The notes under the pieces were generated by a model that saw only the letters and a program-made list of their open reading frames with translations, was not told the origin of the DNA and did not search any database. Positions 10,859 to 22,075 of a DNA stretch of 64,000 bases are shown here, piece after piece. The stretch is from Sphagnum magellanicum (Eukaryota > Streptophyta > Sphagnopsida > Sphagnales > Sphagnaceae). Every line of letters starts with the position of its first letter. Position 1 is the stretch's first letter. The DNA lies in contig CM038919.1 of the NCBI GenBank assembly GCA_021904315.1, positions 21,865,666-21,929,665 on the forward strand, read 5' to 3'. The position numbers and the translations under genes are program-made.

Positions 10859-13800
10859 GAGTTTGTTTGTTGATTTCTTGAGCATATCGAGAGTACTGAG
10901 GAAAGCAAGCAATGCGCGGCACCCATGCGCAGGTATCCAGAGCTCTGTACCCACACACTGACAGGATCAGATCCCAACAATCCGCAAACATACTTACCAG
11001 CGGCGATGAAAGCAGCTATGGGAACCGTGAATGAGTCTCTGGAGCGAGTCACGGAGCTCATCACCAAGTCGCCACGGGCAAGCGGCACCCAATTCTCCGT
11101 CCTGGAGATGTGCCGTGACGTTCTCCGAGAATCCATAGCGCAGCTCAACACCTCTCTGTGCCGCGTCCACGCCCCTGCCGCCGCCGCCGCTCTAAACAAC
11201 AAGAAGCAGATCAAGTCCTCCAACGTCGTCACAGACATCCAGCATTACGTGAGCGCCGCGCTCACGTACCACTCCACCTGCATTACCGGCATCGCAGAAT
11301 ACGGCGTCTGGGATGGCAGCACCGATCTGCTTCCCAATTCCAGCTTCCGAGTCCATCGTTCCATCCAGCTCCTGAGCAATGCCCTCGCTCTTGTGAATGG
11401 CATTGTCACAGAGAGCTCCGATTCCGTTCCCTCTTCTTCTTCGTCCCACAACCGCCGCAAGCTTCTTGTGACAAGCGCTTCCTCTTCTTCTTCTTCTTCT
11501 TCTTCTTCTTTGCAACATCTACATCTGCATCGACAAAGAAGGAATGCACATGTGGATGATGGTGATGTTGATCAAGAACTGCTAGGGTTTTTTCCATCTT
11601 GGTTGAGCAAGAGGGACAGGAGATTGTTGCAGGCAACGACCGCACCCAATGCCAATGCCATTGTGGCACTGGATGGGTCAGGAGAGTACACCAGTGTTCA
11701 GGCTGCTGTGGATGCGGCTCCTTCCAAGAGTAGCTCAAGATGGGTGATCTACATCAAGGGAGGAGTGTACAATGAGTATGTGAATATTGCATTGGGAAAA
11801 ACGAATCTCATGTTTGTGGGGGATGGTGCTGGTGTCACCATTCTCACTGGTAGCAAGAGTGTTGCTGGAAGCCAAGTCACCACATACTATACTGCCACTC
11901 TTGGTCAGCAGCAGCAAACCCTAAACTCTTCCTTCCTTTTGTCATCTCTGGCTCTACTACTCTCTCTCTCTCTGTCTCCTCCCTGTCTGTATGTCTTTAC
12001 CTCGGCCAGAGTCAGATTCATGAGTGCTCTGCAAATCTTCGTGGAAGAATTGATCTCCTGTCTTCTTCTATGCCTCCACTGGATTTGGATTTGTGGGTGT
12101 TCTGCAAATCTTTATGGTAGAATCAATCTTGGGTATTCTTCTTCACCTCTGCTGGATTTAGATTCATGGGTACTCTTGAAATCTTTGTGGAAGAATCAAT
12201 CACCTGTCTTCTTCTTTGCCTCTGCTGGATCCTGATACATGGGTTTTCTCCCAATCTTTGAGGTAGAATCGATCTCAGGTCATCTTCTTTGCCTCCTCCG
12301 GATCAGATTCATGAGTGCTCTCAAAGTCTTGGTGGAAGAATGAATCTCCTGCACAGATGGATGGATGCTGCAGCGGATTCACGTCCCTCTCTGCCTCCTC
12401 TCTTTTGTCTCTGTCCTCTCTGGCTTTTCTTCTGTCTCCTCTGTCTGTCTGTCTTTGTCTCAACTGGATTCAGATTTATCAGCATTCTTGCATCCATTGT
12501 GGAAAAATCAATCTCCTGTCTTCTTCTTCATTGCCTCCTCCTGCATGGATGGATGCTCCAGCAGATGATGATTCATGGGTCTTTTGGAATGTTTGTTGAA
12601 GAATTTCCTGAACAATTTAAACACCAACACAATGTTGAGAGTCTGAAGCAGGCAGCTCCTGAAAGAAAGTTCGTGATCTATCCTTGCTTGCTGATAGATT
12701 CTCGACTGACTGGTTTTCTTTCTTTCTTTCTTTTCCTGGAGTATTACATTTTTTCGTCCAGCATATTGTCTGTGCTCCGCAGACAATTTCCATAGATATT
12801 GAATTGTCCCTCCTGGAAACTTTCTGAGCAGACCTTGACTTGTTGAAACCTAAACAACAATTGCAGGACTTTGTTGAGTCTTGCTACTGAGTTGTGCTAT
12901 TGTTGTTTCCTGCATGAGAAGAATCATCAGTAGCAAATTCCATGGGTCTATAATAGCCTCTTCTTTCTTCTTCTTCTTTCACAGCTTTTCCTGAGAAGCT
13001 CTCTTTGCATTTTGCAACAAATTCTTATAAATGGAGGAGGATGGAATAGAAACTTTCTTATAAATGGAAAATGAGTCAAATTGTGTGGTTTTTCAATTCT
13101 TTCCTTCATATCTGTGGCAGGTATAATGGGGACTGGGTTCATTGCAAAGGACATGACAATACAAAACACAGCAGGCATTGAAGGCCAACAAGCTGTGGCT
13201 CTACGAGTGAGTGCAGACCAAACTGCATTTCAGGGCTTGTCAATCGAAGGATACCAGGTATGTTCACATAGTAATAGTAATACAAAGGGACATGAACTGT
13301 AACCAGCATGACTAGGAACCTCTTCCTAGGCCCATGTAAGGCCAAGCCTTAGGACCTTGGCAATATGCTGCATAATATAAAAAATTGCTTGCAAAGTTTT
13401 GGGTTTCAACTATTCCTGAAAAAGTACTTGAAAGGGAGAGAAAAAAATGCCTGACATTAATTCTTGGACTTTTAGGAAGGTTCTAAAGAATAGGAAAGAA
13501 TTTGATTTGATTTAATTTAATTCAGGGTTTCTGTAACTCTTCATTTCATGGGTGTATTTTGATTTTGAATGCTGTGTGCAGGATACGCTGTACTCACATG
13601 TTCTTCGCCAATTCTACAGTCAGTGCACAATACTGGGTACCGTAGATTTCATTTTTGGTAACTCGGCAGCTGTATTTCAGAACTGCAACCTGCTTGCGCA
13701 TCTTGGTTCAGGTGGGCAACAAAATACGTACACTGCAAGTGGACGCACAGATCCAGGACAACAGACAGGGTTCTCATTCCTGTCATGTACAGTAGATGCT

Positions 13801-14130
13801 GCATCAGACTTAGCACAAGCAGGAGATAGTACGCCAACATACTTGGGGCGTCCATGGAAACCATACGCCGTTACTGTCTTCATCAACTCTGTCCTTGGGA
13901 GTGTGGTGAACCCAGCTGGTTGGTTGTTGTGGAATGGGAATCCAAACTCTGGAAACAATGTCTTGTATGGGGAGTATGGCAACACAGGACCTGGGTCAGG
14001 GACATCTGCTCGAGTATCATGGAGTCAACAACTCTCAATAACACAAGCCCAAACCTATACGGTGGGGAATTTCATCACCGGAGACTCTTGGTTACCAGCC
14101 ACTTCCATTCCTTTTTCTGATGCACTTTGA
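10437..14130 (+). CDS. Type I (pro-region) pectin methylesterase, four exons
   Basis: Removes methyl esters from homogalacturonan in the cell wall. Exons: 10437-10762, 10933-11903, 13121-13257, 13582-14130; all introns GT-AG; 660 residues. The N-terminus has a basic stretch and a signal-anchor (PCLLLLLALALITHT, residues about 60-80). An inhibitor-like pro domain follows (about 103-275) with the split motif LCSGTL|YPELC, which fixes the first intron. A Ser-rich linker carries two processing-type motifs, RRKLL and RRLL (338-341), where subtilases cut related proteins. The catalytic domain (about 345-660) has GVYNE, QAVALR, QDTLY (acid/base Asp479), DFIFG (nucleophile Asp500) and LGRPW (Arg568). 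No lesion seen. ATG 10437 is chosen because longer readings begin at non-ATG codons; Met at 10524 is an alternative. Confidence 0.93.
10818..10857 (+). repeat. (CT)n microsatellite in intron 1 of the pectin methylesterase gene
   Basis: About 20 CT units form a long pyrimidine tract 75 bases before the acceptor at 10931-10932. The run is a likely length polymorphism and might affect splicing of this 170-bp intron. Confidence 0.9.
12008..12345 (+). repeat. Degenerate tandem repeat (about 73 bp unit) in intron 2
   Basis: The phrase 'gattcatgagtgctctgcaa' and variants recurs at about 12015, 12090, 12162, 12234 and 12306. Each is followed by a 'gtggaagaat...tctcctgtcttcttct' stretch. Weaker copies continue to about 12600. 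Intron 2 (11904-13120, 1217 bp) is much longer than introns 1 and 3 (170 and 324 bp), largely because of this array. Confidence 0.8.
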
Positions 14131-14136
14131 TTTTCC

Positions 14137-14142
14137 AATAAA
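14137..14142 (+). terminator. Polyadenylation signal AATAAA
   Basis: Exact AATAAA seven bases after the pectin methylesterase stop codon. It is unusually close to the stop, so a later, weaker signal may be used. Confidence 0.45.
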
Positions 14143-16571
14143 ATGCACCTAGTCAGGTGTTCCACTCATCAACTATAAGAGGGAGGGGGCAGGGTGAAAG
14201 AAACAAATTCTTTAGGAATTTTTAGAAGAAAAACCAACACGCAACCTCGATCTTTGAGTTTTCAAGTCTTTTTTCAATTCTTTCTATTGTAAACCCCCAA
14301 ATTTAACATCATTCATTTGCTGATGTGAAATTTCTGGAGAAATTCCCAATTTTTTAATTCAACAGGTGTAGTTTGAAATCACAAGTTGAAGGCTGACTTA
14401 TGTAATGCAATAGTTGTTTTCATGGTTTGCGGATTGAAGCAAACTTTGGCAACTGTTCAATTCTGACTTGTAAAGTCTTCTTCCCAAGTGTGGATCACAT
14501 GATCCAAGTACACGGCAATTTTTGGACCTTTTCTTTTGTTGGACGAGATGTGTAGCCTAGTAGTGCTCATATGTAAAGCATCCAATCCTTTGAACTTCAA
14601 AAGTCTTACACATGACAATCTGTCTTCCACTAGGTGAAGTATGACAAAGATAATAGTGCCATCATCACTGCCATGCATATGCCCATTTGCATCTTTCTAT
14701 CAACATAAGATAAATTAATCTTACCGGGTTAAAGAGTTGGGAATTTCATCATCATAAAATTATCAATTCCAACCTACTCTAAAGCTAATGGCTCAATGGT
14801 TCTTCAAAATGTTGTCATATTTCACTTAGTGCAAATGAAGGACAAATATCCCATGAACTTTATATTGATGAAGGAATAATTAGTTCATATCACCTTATCA
14901 TTGTGTCCAATGATCAAGTATGCTAATCAAACTAGAATACACAAGATATGATATAATGTAGCCAAATTATGTATACCCATTGTTTGTATGCCCCCAACTA
15001 TATGTACAAATGGACTAAAACTATGGTCAAGGTAAGGCAAGACCTTGCATGTTATATTAGAATATATGCATGGCACTAAACTTCTGACTTTGTGTGCAAA
15101 AGCTTGCATGTCATGTATCACAAATACTTTTGCATGAAATTCATCCACTCAAAACGTACAAAATTGAAATCTAATGCTAATAATAAAATTTGCTAAAACA
15201 TGGACATTGACATGTGTGAATTGAGTAGGCAATTGTTTTTAATCTCTAATTTGACTTCTAATCCTCTACAAGATGTGGGTTCTAAATTTTAACACCACCA
15301 TGAATGAGACAATAACCATCTTGACACATGGTCAACCAAACATATATCCATCAAGTTTTGATGCTAAATGTTAATTAAATCCTAATAATTTCAACCTTAG
15401 ACCATACAATTTGTTATGAACACCCTCCCCCCCCCCCCCAAAAGGTAATGGTTTTCAAGATGTGAAGTTTCAATAATCATAATCAATATCAATCCCATTT
15501 TATGAATAGTTACTTAGAAAATGGTATAATATGAGTTCCATAAATGTGGAGTTAGATGAATGATTGAACATTCACAAAGAGAGGTAAAAGGATAAATGCA
15601 ATCCATGGTAAGGAATTGGTTGATCAAGTCACTAATCAAAATCTTAGCATGACAAAAATGTGAGCACTTGTCAAATTCATTGAAGTCATCCATTCCCCTT
15701 TAGGTATCAAACATAAAACAACTACTACTTCAAATGCACTACACATGATGGCTATGAAGTCTTCCTCTTATCAAAGAAAACTAAAATGCCACAAGTAAAA
15801 TGCGTCACCTCCTTCCCCCAAAAAGATGCAATACCATGCATAGTCCTTTACTACCCATGCAAAAACAATATGGCATTGTTGCTCCAACCAATTTCTATCT
15901 ATTGTTTAATTGAAAATTGTTCATCATTCTTAAGCTTTGTCAATTGGTGTGAAATCTCCTTCTCATTGGATGCATTTTAATATTTGAAATTGCAAACAAT
16001 GAAACACTTTCAATTCACCTAACAATAAATCAAGTAGCATAAGAACAAAACCACAAAAGTTGCAAGAATGTTATGGGCATTTTGTTCATCAAAATTCATG
16101 GCTCTAATAAAATGGTCTAGTAATGGAATTGTTTTTCCATTGATGACAAGAGTGTTAAAATTTTGAATATGAATACTAAATTTGAAGCATAACATGTGAA
16201 TGGGCCCCATATACAAATTCCTTCCCATCCTCTACAAAAAAAAATCAAAATCAAAATGTTGAACAAGAGTTGGCCAATCATTATCAAATGGTAACATCTT
16301 TCATTCCACTTTGAAAAGCATATGATAGATGCAATGTTCAATCCCCTCGTCTACTTTGCACATGTATAATTCATCCTAACACTTAAATGTGTGCCCATGT
16401 TTTACCTTAGTTGCCTTGAGGGATTCAAGCTTTCAAAATTGCAAAGCATATTTTTCCACTTTCAAAGTTCACCATTATAGGGCTAAATTAAAAATTGTAC
16501 ATTGGAAATTTAGTCATGATTTACAAACAAACCTATTCATGAAGTTTCAACTTAATTGTGAAAGTTAAAAC
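14143..16571. other. AT-rich intergenic DNA
   Basis: No gene. A C run lies at about 15427-15439. Short open frames are scattered and lack domains. Confidence 0.5.
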
Positions 16572-16754
16572 CAATGTTGGACAAGTATCTAAGCTTGTGC
16601 CTAGGCTATCAATATTGGTATCAAGACCCTACTAGGTGGGTATGAAAGATTTTTAAAAGACCCAACACCATGATCAAGTTGGTATGATTTTTTTTAAATA
16701 CCCTATATCCCAAACTTGGTAGGCATGTTCAAAATACATACTAGACCAACACTA
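16572..16754. mobile_element. hAT-like MITE, 183 bp, with 8-bp target duplication
   Basis: Ends CAATGTTGG and CCAACACTA are inverted repeats with one difference. The flanks are GTTAAAAC (16564-16571) and GTTAAATC (16755-16762), an 8-bp target duplication with one mismatch, as hAT elements make. The interior has no coding capacity. Its right end, read in reverse, resembles the left end of the copy at 3803, which makes these a family. Confidence 0.8.
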
Positions 16755-16762
16755 GTTAAATC

Positions 16763-18368
16763 CTCCTTTTGTCCACCTTAATACATTGTGCTTTCACATC
16801 ACTTGCATTTCTCTCTAGATCAATGCACATGGAAATATATCAATTCTCTTCTCAAAAATTGGCTTTTTGAATTACATTGCAACACATGAAGGAGAATGCT
16901 TTTCAACTTGACCAATGCACTAAACAAAATCCATGGATATGGGTGTAAAATTTGAGGTTTAAAGAAAGCTTGATTGCAACATGAATGGGTTTTTTTCATA
17001 GGCAAGTTCAACAAGCTATGCTCCATGTGGTGAGGCATTCTATTTCAAAGCTTTAAACATTTTAGAAGATGCATTTTTTTCTTCCCACTTTTGTTAATCT
17101 AACTTTGCTTGCATTTCAACCTTAGCAATGCACATCTGTTGCAACATCATGATGCAAAACTCAAGAGAGAAAAAGAACTCAAACTTTTTGAGTTGATTTT
17201 TGCATCAAAACATGGTATTATGTTTGCCTTGATGAATAAATATCATGTAGTTGATCTTTGATTATGTTGTGTAAATGTCAAAACTCTCTCCTTGTTTCCA
17301 AGACTTACAATTGAGAATGAGCTTAAGATTGAGATTAAGATTGAGCTTGAAATTGATACATATTAAGCAAAAGTTAGTTTGGAGAAGATGGTGCAAAAGA
17401 TGTTGGTGAAGTTAACCCATTCTTATCACTATGCCACCCATGAACCATGATTCAATAACCTTAAATTTTCATTGGCATAAACCTTAAAAATATTGGTTAT
17501 TGTGCAATATAGACAAACAAATTTTTTAAAAGCATGATCACATGTGCCAAAATAATAAAATAAATGTTTCTTAAATTGAACCTACATTTCTCAAAAGTGG
17601 TCTTTCAAGGAATTAGTTTCACAATTTCAAATTTCAAATAAGAAATTCAAAAATTTATAATTCATTCCTTATTATGCCATTATTTGAAATGAAATTTCAC
17701 TCTTTTATTACACCTTTAATGAATAAGGTACTATTGTTAACCCACATGGTGAGGACATCAATATCATTTCAAAAAATATTTTAAAATTCGGAATCTCCTA
17801 AAGTGAGGATTTTGCAAAACATCACACATGTTCTTTGGGGTGCACATTAGGTCTCACTTTTATGGTATCCTCATGGCTTATGGTGCTTTTACCTTATGAT
17901 TTATTGTGTGGTTAGGTGCAATTGAAGAAAGAAGGGAATACGACTTTTTTGGACCTCATAAAACATTTTCTTTATGACATATGTCAAAGCAAAAACACCC
18001 ATGTTTACAAAAACCGCTTCAATGGTACACCAAGCATGTAGGCTAAACTTGACCTTGGAACATCAGCTTTTCACAACCTGAGTTTATGGTTGAAGGTGGG
18101 AATGACTCAATGACCCATGAAGAATATTCATGAGGCATCATGCACCAATATTATCACCGACTCTAGCAAAATATTGAATGCCTAGGGAATATGCAAATTT
18201 GCATCTTGTGAAAAAATTTGTATACACATCATCGTGGCCCCAAGCTTTTGTACTCCAAAGAGTGAAACTCCAACATGTGGATGGTAGTTAACAAAGGGTT
18301 GTGGTTTGAAGTGCACACATACATGCATATTGAGTTTTCAGTAAGGCTTTGGTTCAAAGCAATGTGCC
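16763..18368. other. AT-rich intergenic DNA, 3' side of the L18a-like gene
   Basis: No gene found. The last few hundred bases are probably the 3' UTR of the gene on the minus strand. Confidence 0.5.
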
Positions 18369-19808
18369 TTAATCCCAATCTGAGACAAAGAGTGAGGATC
18401 CTTTGTTATGCACAATCATGATGACCAAAGCAATTGCAAGCGCCACTGTATTCACCAATGCCTGCCCCAATTCCAGAAAAAATCCAACTCATTGTAGTGT
18501 TATAGAATGGAGTTCTTCTTCGCCCATCCAAACTTAAGGGCTATGCTTAGCAAAACCATGTAGCATCCTACAAAACCAAAGATGTGTGCAAAGGGGGAGT
18601 GGGGCGGAAGGGGGGGCAGAGCATACAGCAATGGAACAAGCAACCAAGGCAGGTCTTTCGCGTGGGTCATTGTGATAGTTACTTGTAAAGAATAGGAATG
18701 CTCCATAGTACCAAAGTATGGGCAACAGAAATCCTGACAAGAATCTACATAAATCCACAAAACTCCCATTTCCAAATTCAATTTGAACTACAATTTGGTG
18801 CGATGCACTTGTTACCAATTTGAAACTACTTGTGTGTCCTTGCATGTGATGACAAAAGGAAAGATTTAAGCCAAAAAATCTCATTGAGAAAACATTGGCA
18901 ATCTCATAAGATGCAAACTCACTGTGAGAGTTTGTATAAAATTTTCAATAAGGATTTGTTCAAGAGGTTGTTTGAACTTCTAGATTGACCACTGAAGAAT
19001 CTTGATACCCTCAAAATCAAATTCAAGAAATATGTAAGCCATCATGGCTGCAAAGGACAATTGAAGGTTCAAGAAGGAACACTTGTGTATCAAAAACACG
19101 AAGGATACATAAAACATCAAGAGCAATAGTAGGACTTAATGACATGGTACATATGATCCAAGATGGTGATTTGTGAGAGCATTATGCTTTCAGGTTGTAA
19201 ATTTCTGAAAAAACTGAATGGACCCAGGTTCATGTCATGATTGTGATGAGGTAAGTGCCATCAAAACCTATAATGTTAAGTTCCATCAACTAACCCAATA
19301 GGAAGATGAAATGATTTGTGAAGGAACAAGTCTTGGTTGTGAGAATCAACAACACTATGCTGTAAATTTGTGGAAAGAATCTTTGGACCCAAATGGAGAA
19401 ATCAGCCAATTGTTGACAAATCAAGCCTCCAATAGTGAAAGGGAAAAATAGCAGAGAAGAGGGGTGATTGCGGAACCAAGCTCAATAATGAAAAAAAGGA
19501 AAAGAGGGGATGATCGTGGAAGCAAGCAAGAAAAGGGGCAAGGGAGAGGAGAGAGAGATAAAGAGTACATACAAGAACCAGCCAATTCCACAGCCACAGC
19601 AAGGGAGAGGATTCTCATAAAGACCCGCAGAAGCCTGGGTATCTGATGCATGCAAATAATCACCACCATGCAAGAGAGCTTGATAAAAGCCTGAATTACT
19701 TGATTGTTGCCCTTGGTCTAGTGAAGGCTCGGCAATTCCTGATTGTTGCCCTTGGTCTATTGCAGGCTCAGCAATTCCTTGACTTCTTCTCTCTCTTAAT
19801 TCAGTCAT
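18369..19808 (-). CDS. 60S ribosomal protein L18a-like membrane protein, three exons
   Basis: Plant family named for a resemblance to ribosomal L18a but predicted to be a small membrane protein. Exons on the minus strand: 19808-19573, 18744-18627, 18461-18369; introns open GTATGT and GTATGC and close in AG; 148 residues. The family signature LPCCGCGIGWFL (residues 68-79) runs across the first splice site into FLSGFLLPILWYYGAFLFF, then DPRERPALVACSIA and, after the second splice, ALVNTVALAIALVIMIV. Two hydrophobic segments lie at about 73-100 and 112-136. The N-terminal region carries a tandem duplication of GIAEP(A/S)(I/L)DQGQQS (39 bp twice). The reading frame holds through all three exons, so it is probably functional. 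Exon 3 (93 nt) is the least certain part. Confidence 0.87.
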
Positions 19809-20601
19809 CCCTAATCCACAAAAAGCTGTCGGCTCAATGCTTTAGATATGCTTACATTTAGATTGAAAAAATTTCAGATCAGATCTCAAATGTTCACAAG
19901 TGCCATGAGTTCCAAAACTGCATTTGTAGTGTAATCAGTTATGAGACATTCCTTGAGTCAATGAAGTGCAAAACAAGAACTACAAAGTTTCAAGGAAAAC
20001 AAAGAGCACAAGTAATGTCCCAGAACCCTGTCTGTTATTACATGGAGGATGTTGCAAGGTTGAAAAATCTACATACTTAGGTTTTGTGAACCCTGAGTAA
20101 AATAAGAGAATTATGTGCTGAAACCTTCAAATTCCTGTTATAAGCTCCTTGCACTTTGAATGTCTTTTGCATGTATTATGACGCTGCACTGTAATGCCAA
20201 GTCAAGGAAATAGGAGCTACACAATAAAAGAAGTGTTACAAATTCTTGGATCGGAGAAAACCCCCAAGTTCCAAATGTCTTGCATTATGTGCAAAATACT
20301 GTTTTGTGTCAGCTACCTATCAAATTGTTCAGTTTATTTAGATTCAAAAATCATCTACCTCCCTGAAGCAATCTATGTATATCCCCAAATCAATACAATT
20401 TCTAACATGCCCAAATCTGATGCTCGGTATGAAATTGTTGAGAATTGAACTCCCAGCTTGTGAAAAACTGTTTATCATCCCAACCATTGGGTTCCTACTT
20501 ATTACAAATACACAACACAAGGAGTACTTTGCATCCATAAAAACCTTTGAAGAAATTCTTAGTGTAGTTGGATGAGCGCTTACAATGTGTAAGATCCCAT
20601 A
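19809..20601. other. Probable promoter side of the L18a-like gene; no gene
   Basis: Divergent spacer between the L18a-like start codon and the foldback repeat. No coding family was recognised. Confidence 0.5.
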
Positions 20602-20681
20602 GGGCATTTCAAATTACGAAATGCTCGCTCTTCGGAAAATGAAACACTTGCAAGAGTGAGCATTTTGTTTTCTGAAATGTC
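20602..20681. repeat. Short inverted repeat (about 30-bp arms)
   Basis: Arms 20602-20632 and 20652-20681 share 'catttc...aaatgctc(g/a)ctct' in inverse orientation with a 19-base loop. It could fold as a hairpin. No family was recognised. Confidence 0.7.
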
Positions 20682-20811
20682 TCACCTCATTTTTTTACAT
20701 TTTTCGTGTGATACCCAGCAGGTATCCAGCAAGTATCACGGGAAAGAAGTTTTAAAATTTAAAAATTGATGGAAGTCCATTGATTTCAACACTGCGCAAT
20801 GCCCCAGCCCT

Positions 20812-20973
20812 CAGTGTTGAAACTGCTATAGAACTGGGTACAAGGCTGGTATTACCTCAAATCCCTACTGGCGTGGTACCTGTACAAGGCTGCTATTGCC
20901 TCATAGTAGACCAGCCTGGTAAGGCCCTTAATACCAATGTTGATACTGGCTATGTAGATAGAGTCCAACACTG
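20812..20973. mobile_element. Short element with CAGTGTTG / CAACACTG ends
   Basis: The two ends are inverted repeats (CAGTGTTGAA and TCCAACACTG) like those of the hAT-like MITE family. The interior repeats 'tacaaggctg(g/c)tatt(a/g)cctca' twice and has the family words 'accag' and 'ctggt'. The left end also pairs with 'tttcaacactg' at 20784-20794. No 8-bp target duplication is visible, so the boundaries are tentative. Confidence 0.5.
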
Positions 20974-20981
20974 GTTTTGAC

Positions 20982-22075
20982 TGTGGAGATCACATCCCGC
21001 TATCAACCACATCATCAATGCAGAGATTTTTCTATGAAGACCCATTTTGAGACTTTTGATGTTTTGGGACCTAAACTAATATCAATTTCACAGATTATCA
21101 ATTTCTGCAAGATGGCAAGTACCAAATTGCTTTACCAAGAAGGTTTTTCCAATACTGATACCCATGGCTATGTACTTAGATTTTCCTACATTGACCAACT
21201 TCATTATCATATTTCACAAAGAGAATTGGCAAACCTTTTAAGCGGAAGCTCAACAAATCCCCAAAGACATTTTTACAAAACCCAGTGCCAAACTTTTGAT
21301 CATTTGTTGTACATTATAAATTGTAAATGTCAAGATCCAAAGGTGCAAAATTTGTTGTCAACCAAAGAGCATTACAATTAAAAATTAACATCATATACTT
21401 ATATTGAGTTTACAAAATTGCAACTTATGTAGACCATTTTCTTTAGTGAAACCAAAATCACTTCACATATATTGCATAATCAGGAATTTGAAACCATGAA
21501 ATAGCTCAAATCACTTGCAAAAGATTTCTCACTTCATTAAGAATTCCAGCATTAGTGTCCCCCACCTCACCAAAACGAGAGACAATAAATACTTCAATGG
21601 GTCACTAAATTTTGCAACATGTTGGCAGACAGAAACTTGGTTTTGTCCATGAACCCACTCAATGTAAATCTCTCCTAGACATCTCCAATGCAACTCCAAC
21701 CTTAGAATGCATCTGTAGCCATCAGCTGAATTCAGCAGTGATTGTTGTGCCATTGTCAAAAAATTTAAGCACAATGAAATTGGGCTACTAACCCAACACT
21801 AGACGCCCATCCATCTTTGGCAATTTCTCTACAAACTCCCGATAATACACACACTGGGTACAGCCCGACAGTGTGAATGTTTGAAGGTTGAAGACATGTC
21901 TTTCTACATTTAAATGATACAAATCTCCAGCACGCCCCAATTGGAGAGGTCAAATGTAGTGGTGGACAAAGAATTCAGCTTCAGCAAGGGCTTCATGAAA
22001 CCTTCCACTTGCTTTGGTGGGTTGTGAGGACTCAATTTCCTTCAAGGACTCAACATCAGTAAATCAGCAGCTTAA
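20982..22075. other. Intergenic DNA, no gene
   Basis: Short open frames on both strands without domains. The right part is the downstream flank of the oxygenase pseudogene. Confidence 0.5.

Noticed and set aside
10119-10991. Long antisense open frame (290 codons) over the pectin methylesterase 5' part
   Set aside because: It reads through the (CT)n tract as a run of Arg-Glu and is the shadow of exon 1, intron 1 and exon 2 of the sense gene, which has clear family motifs.
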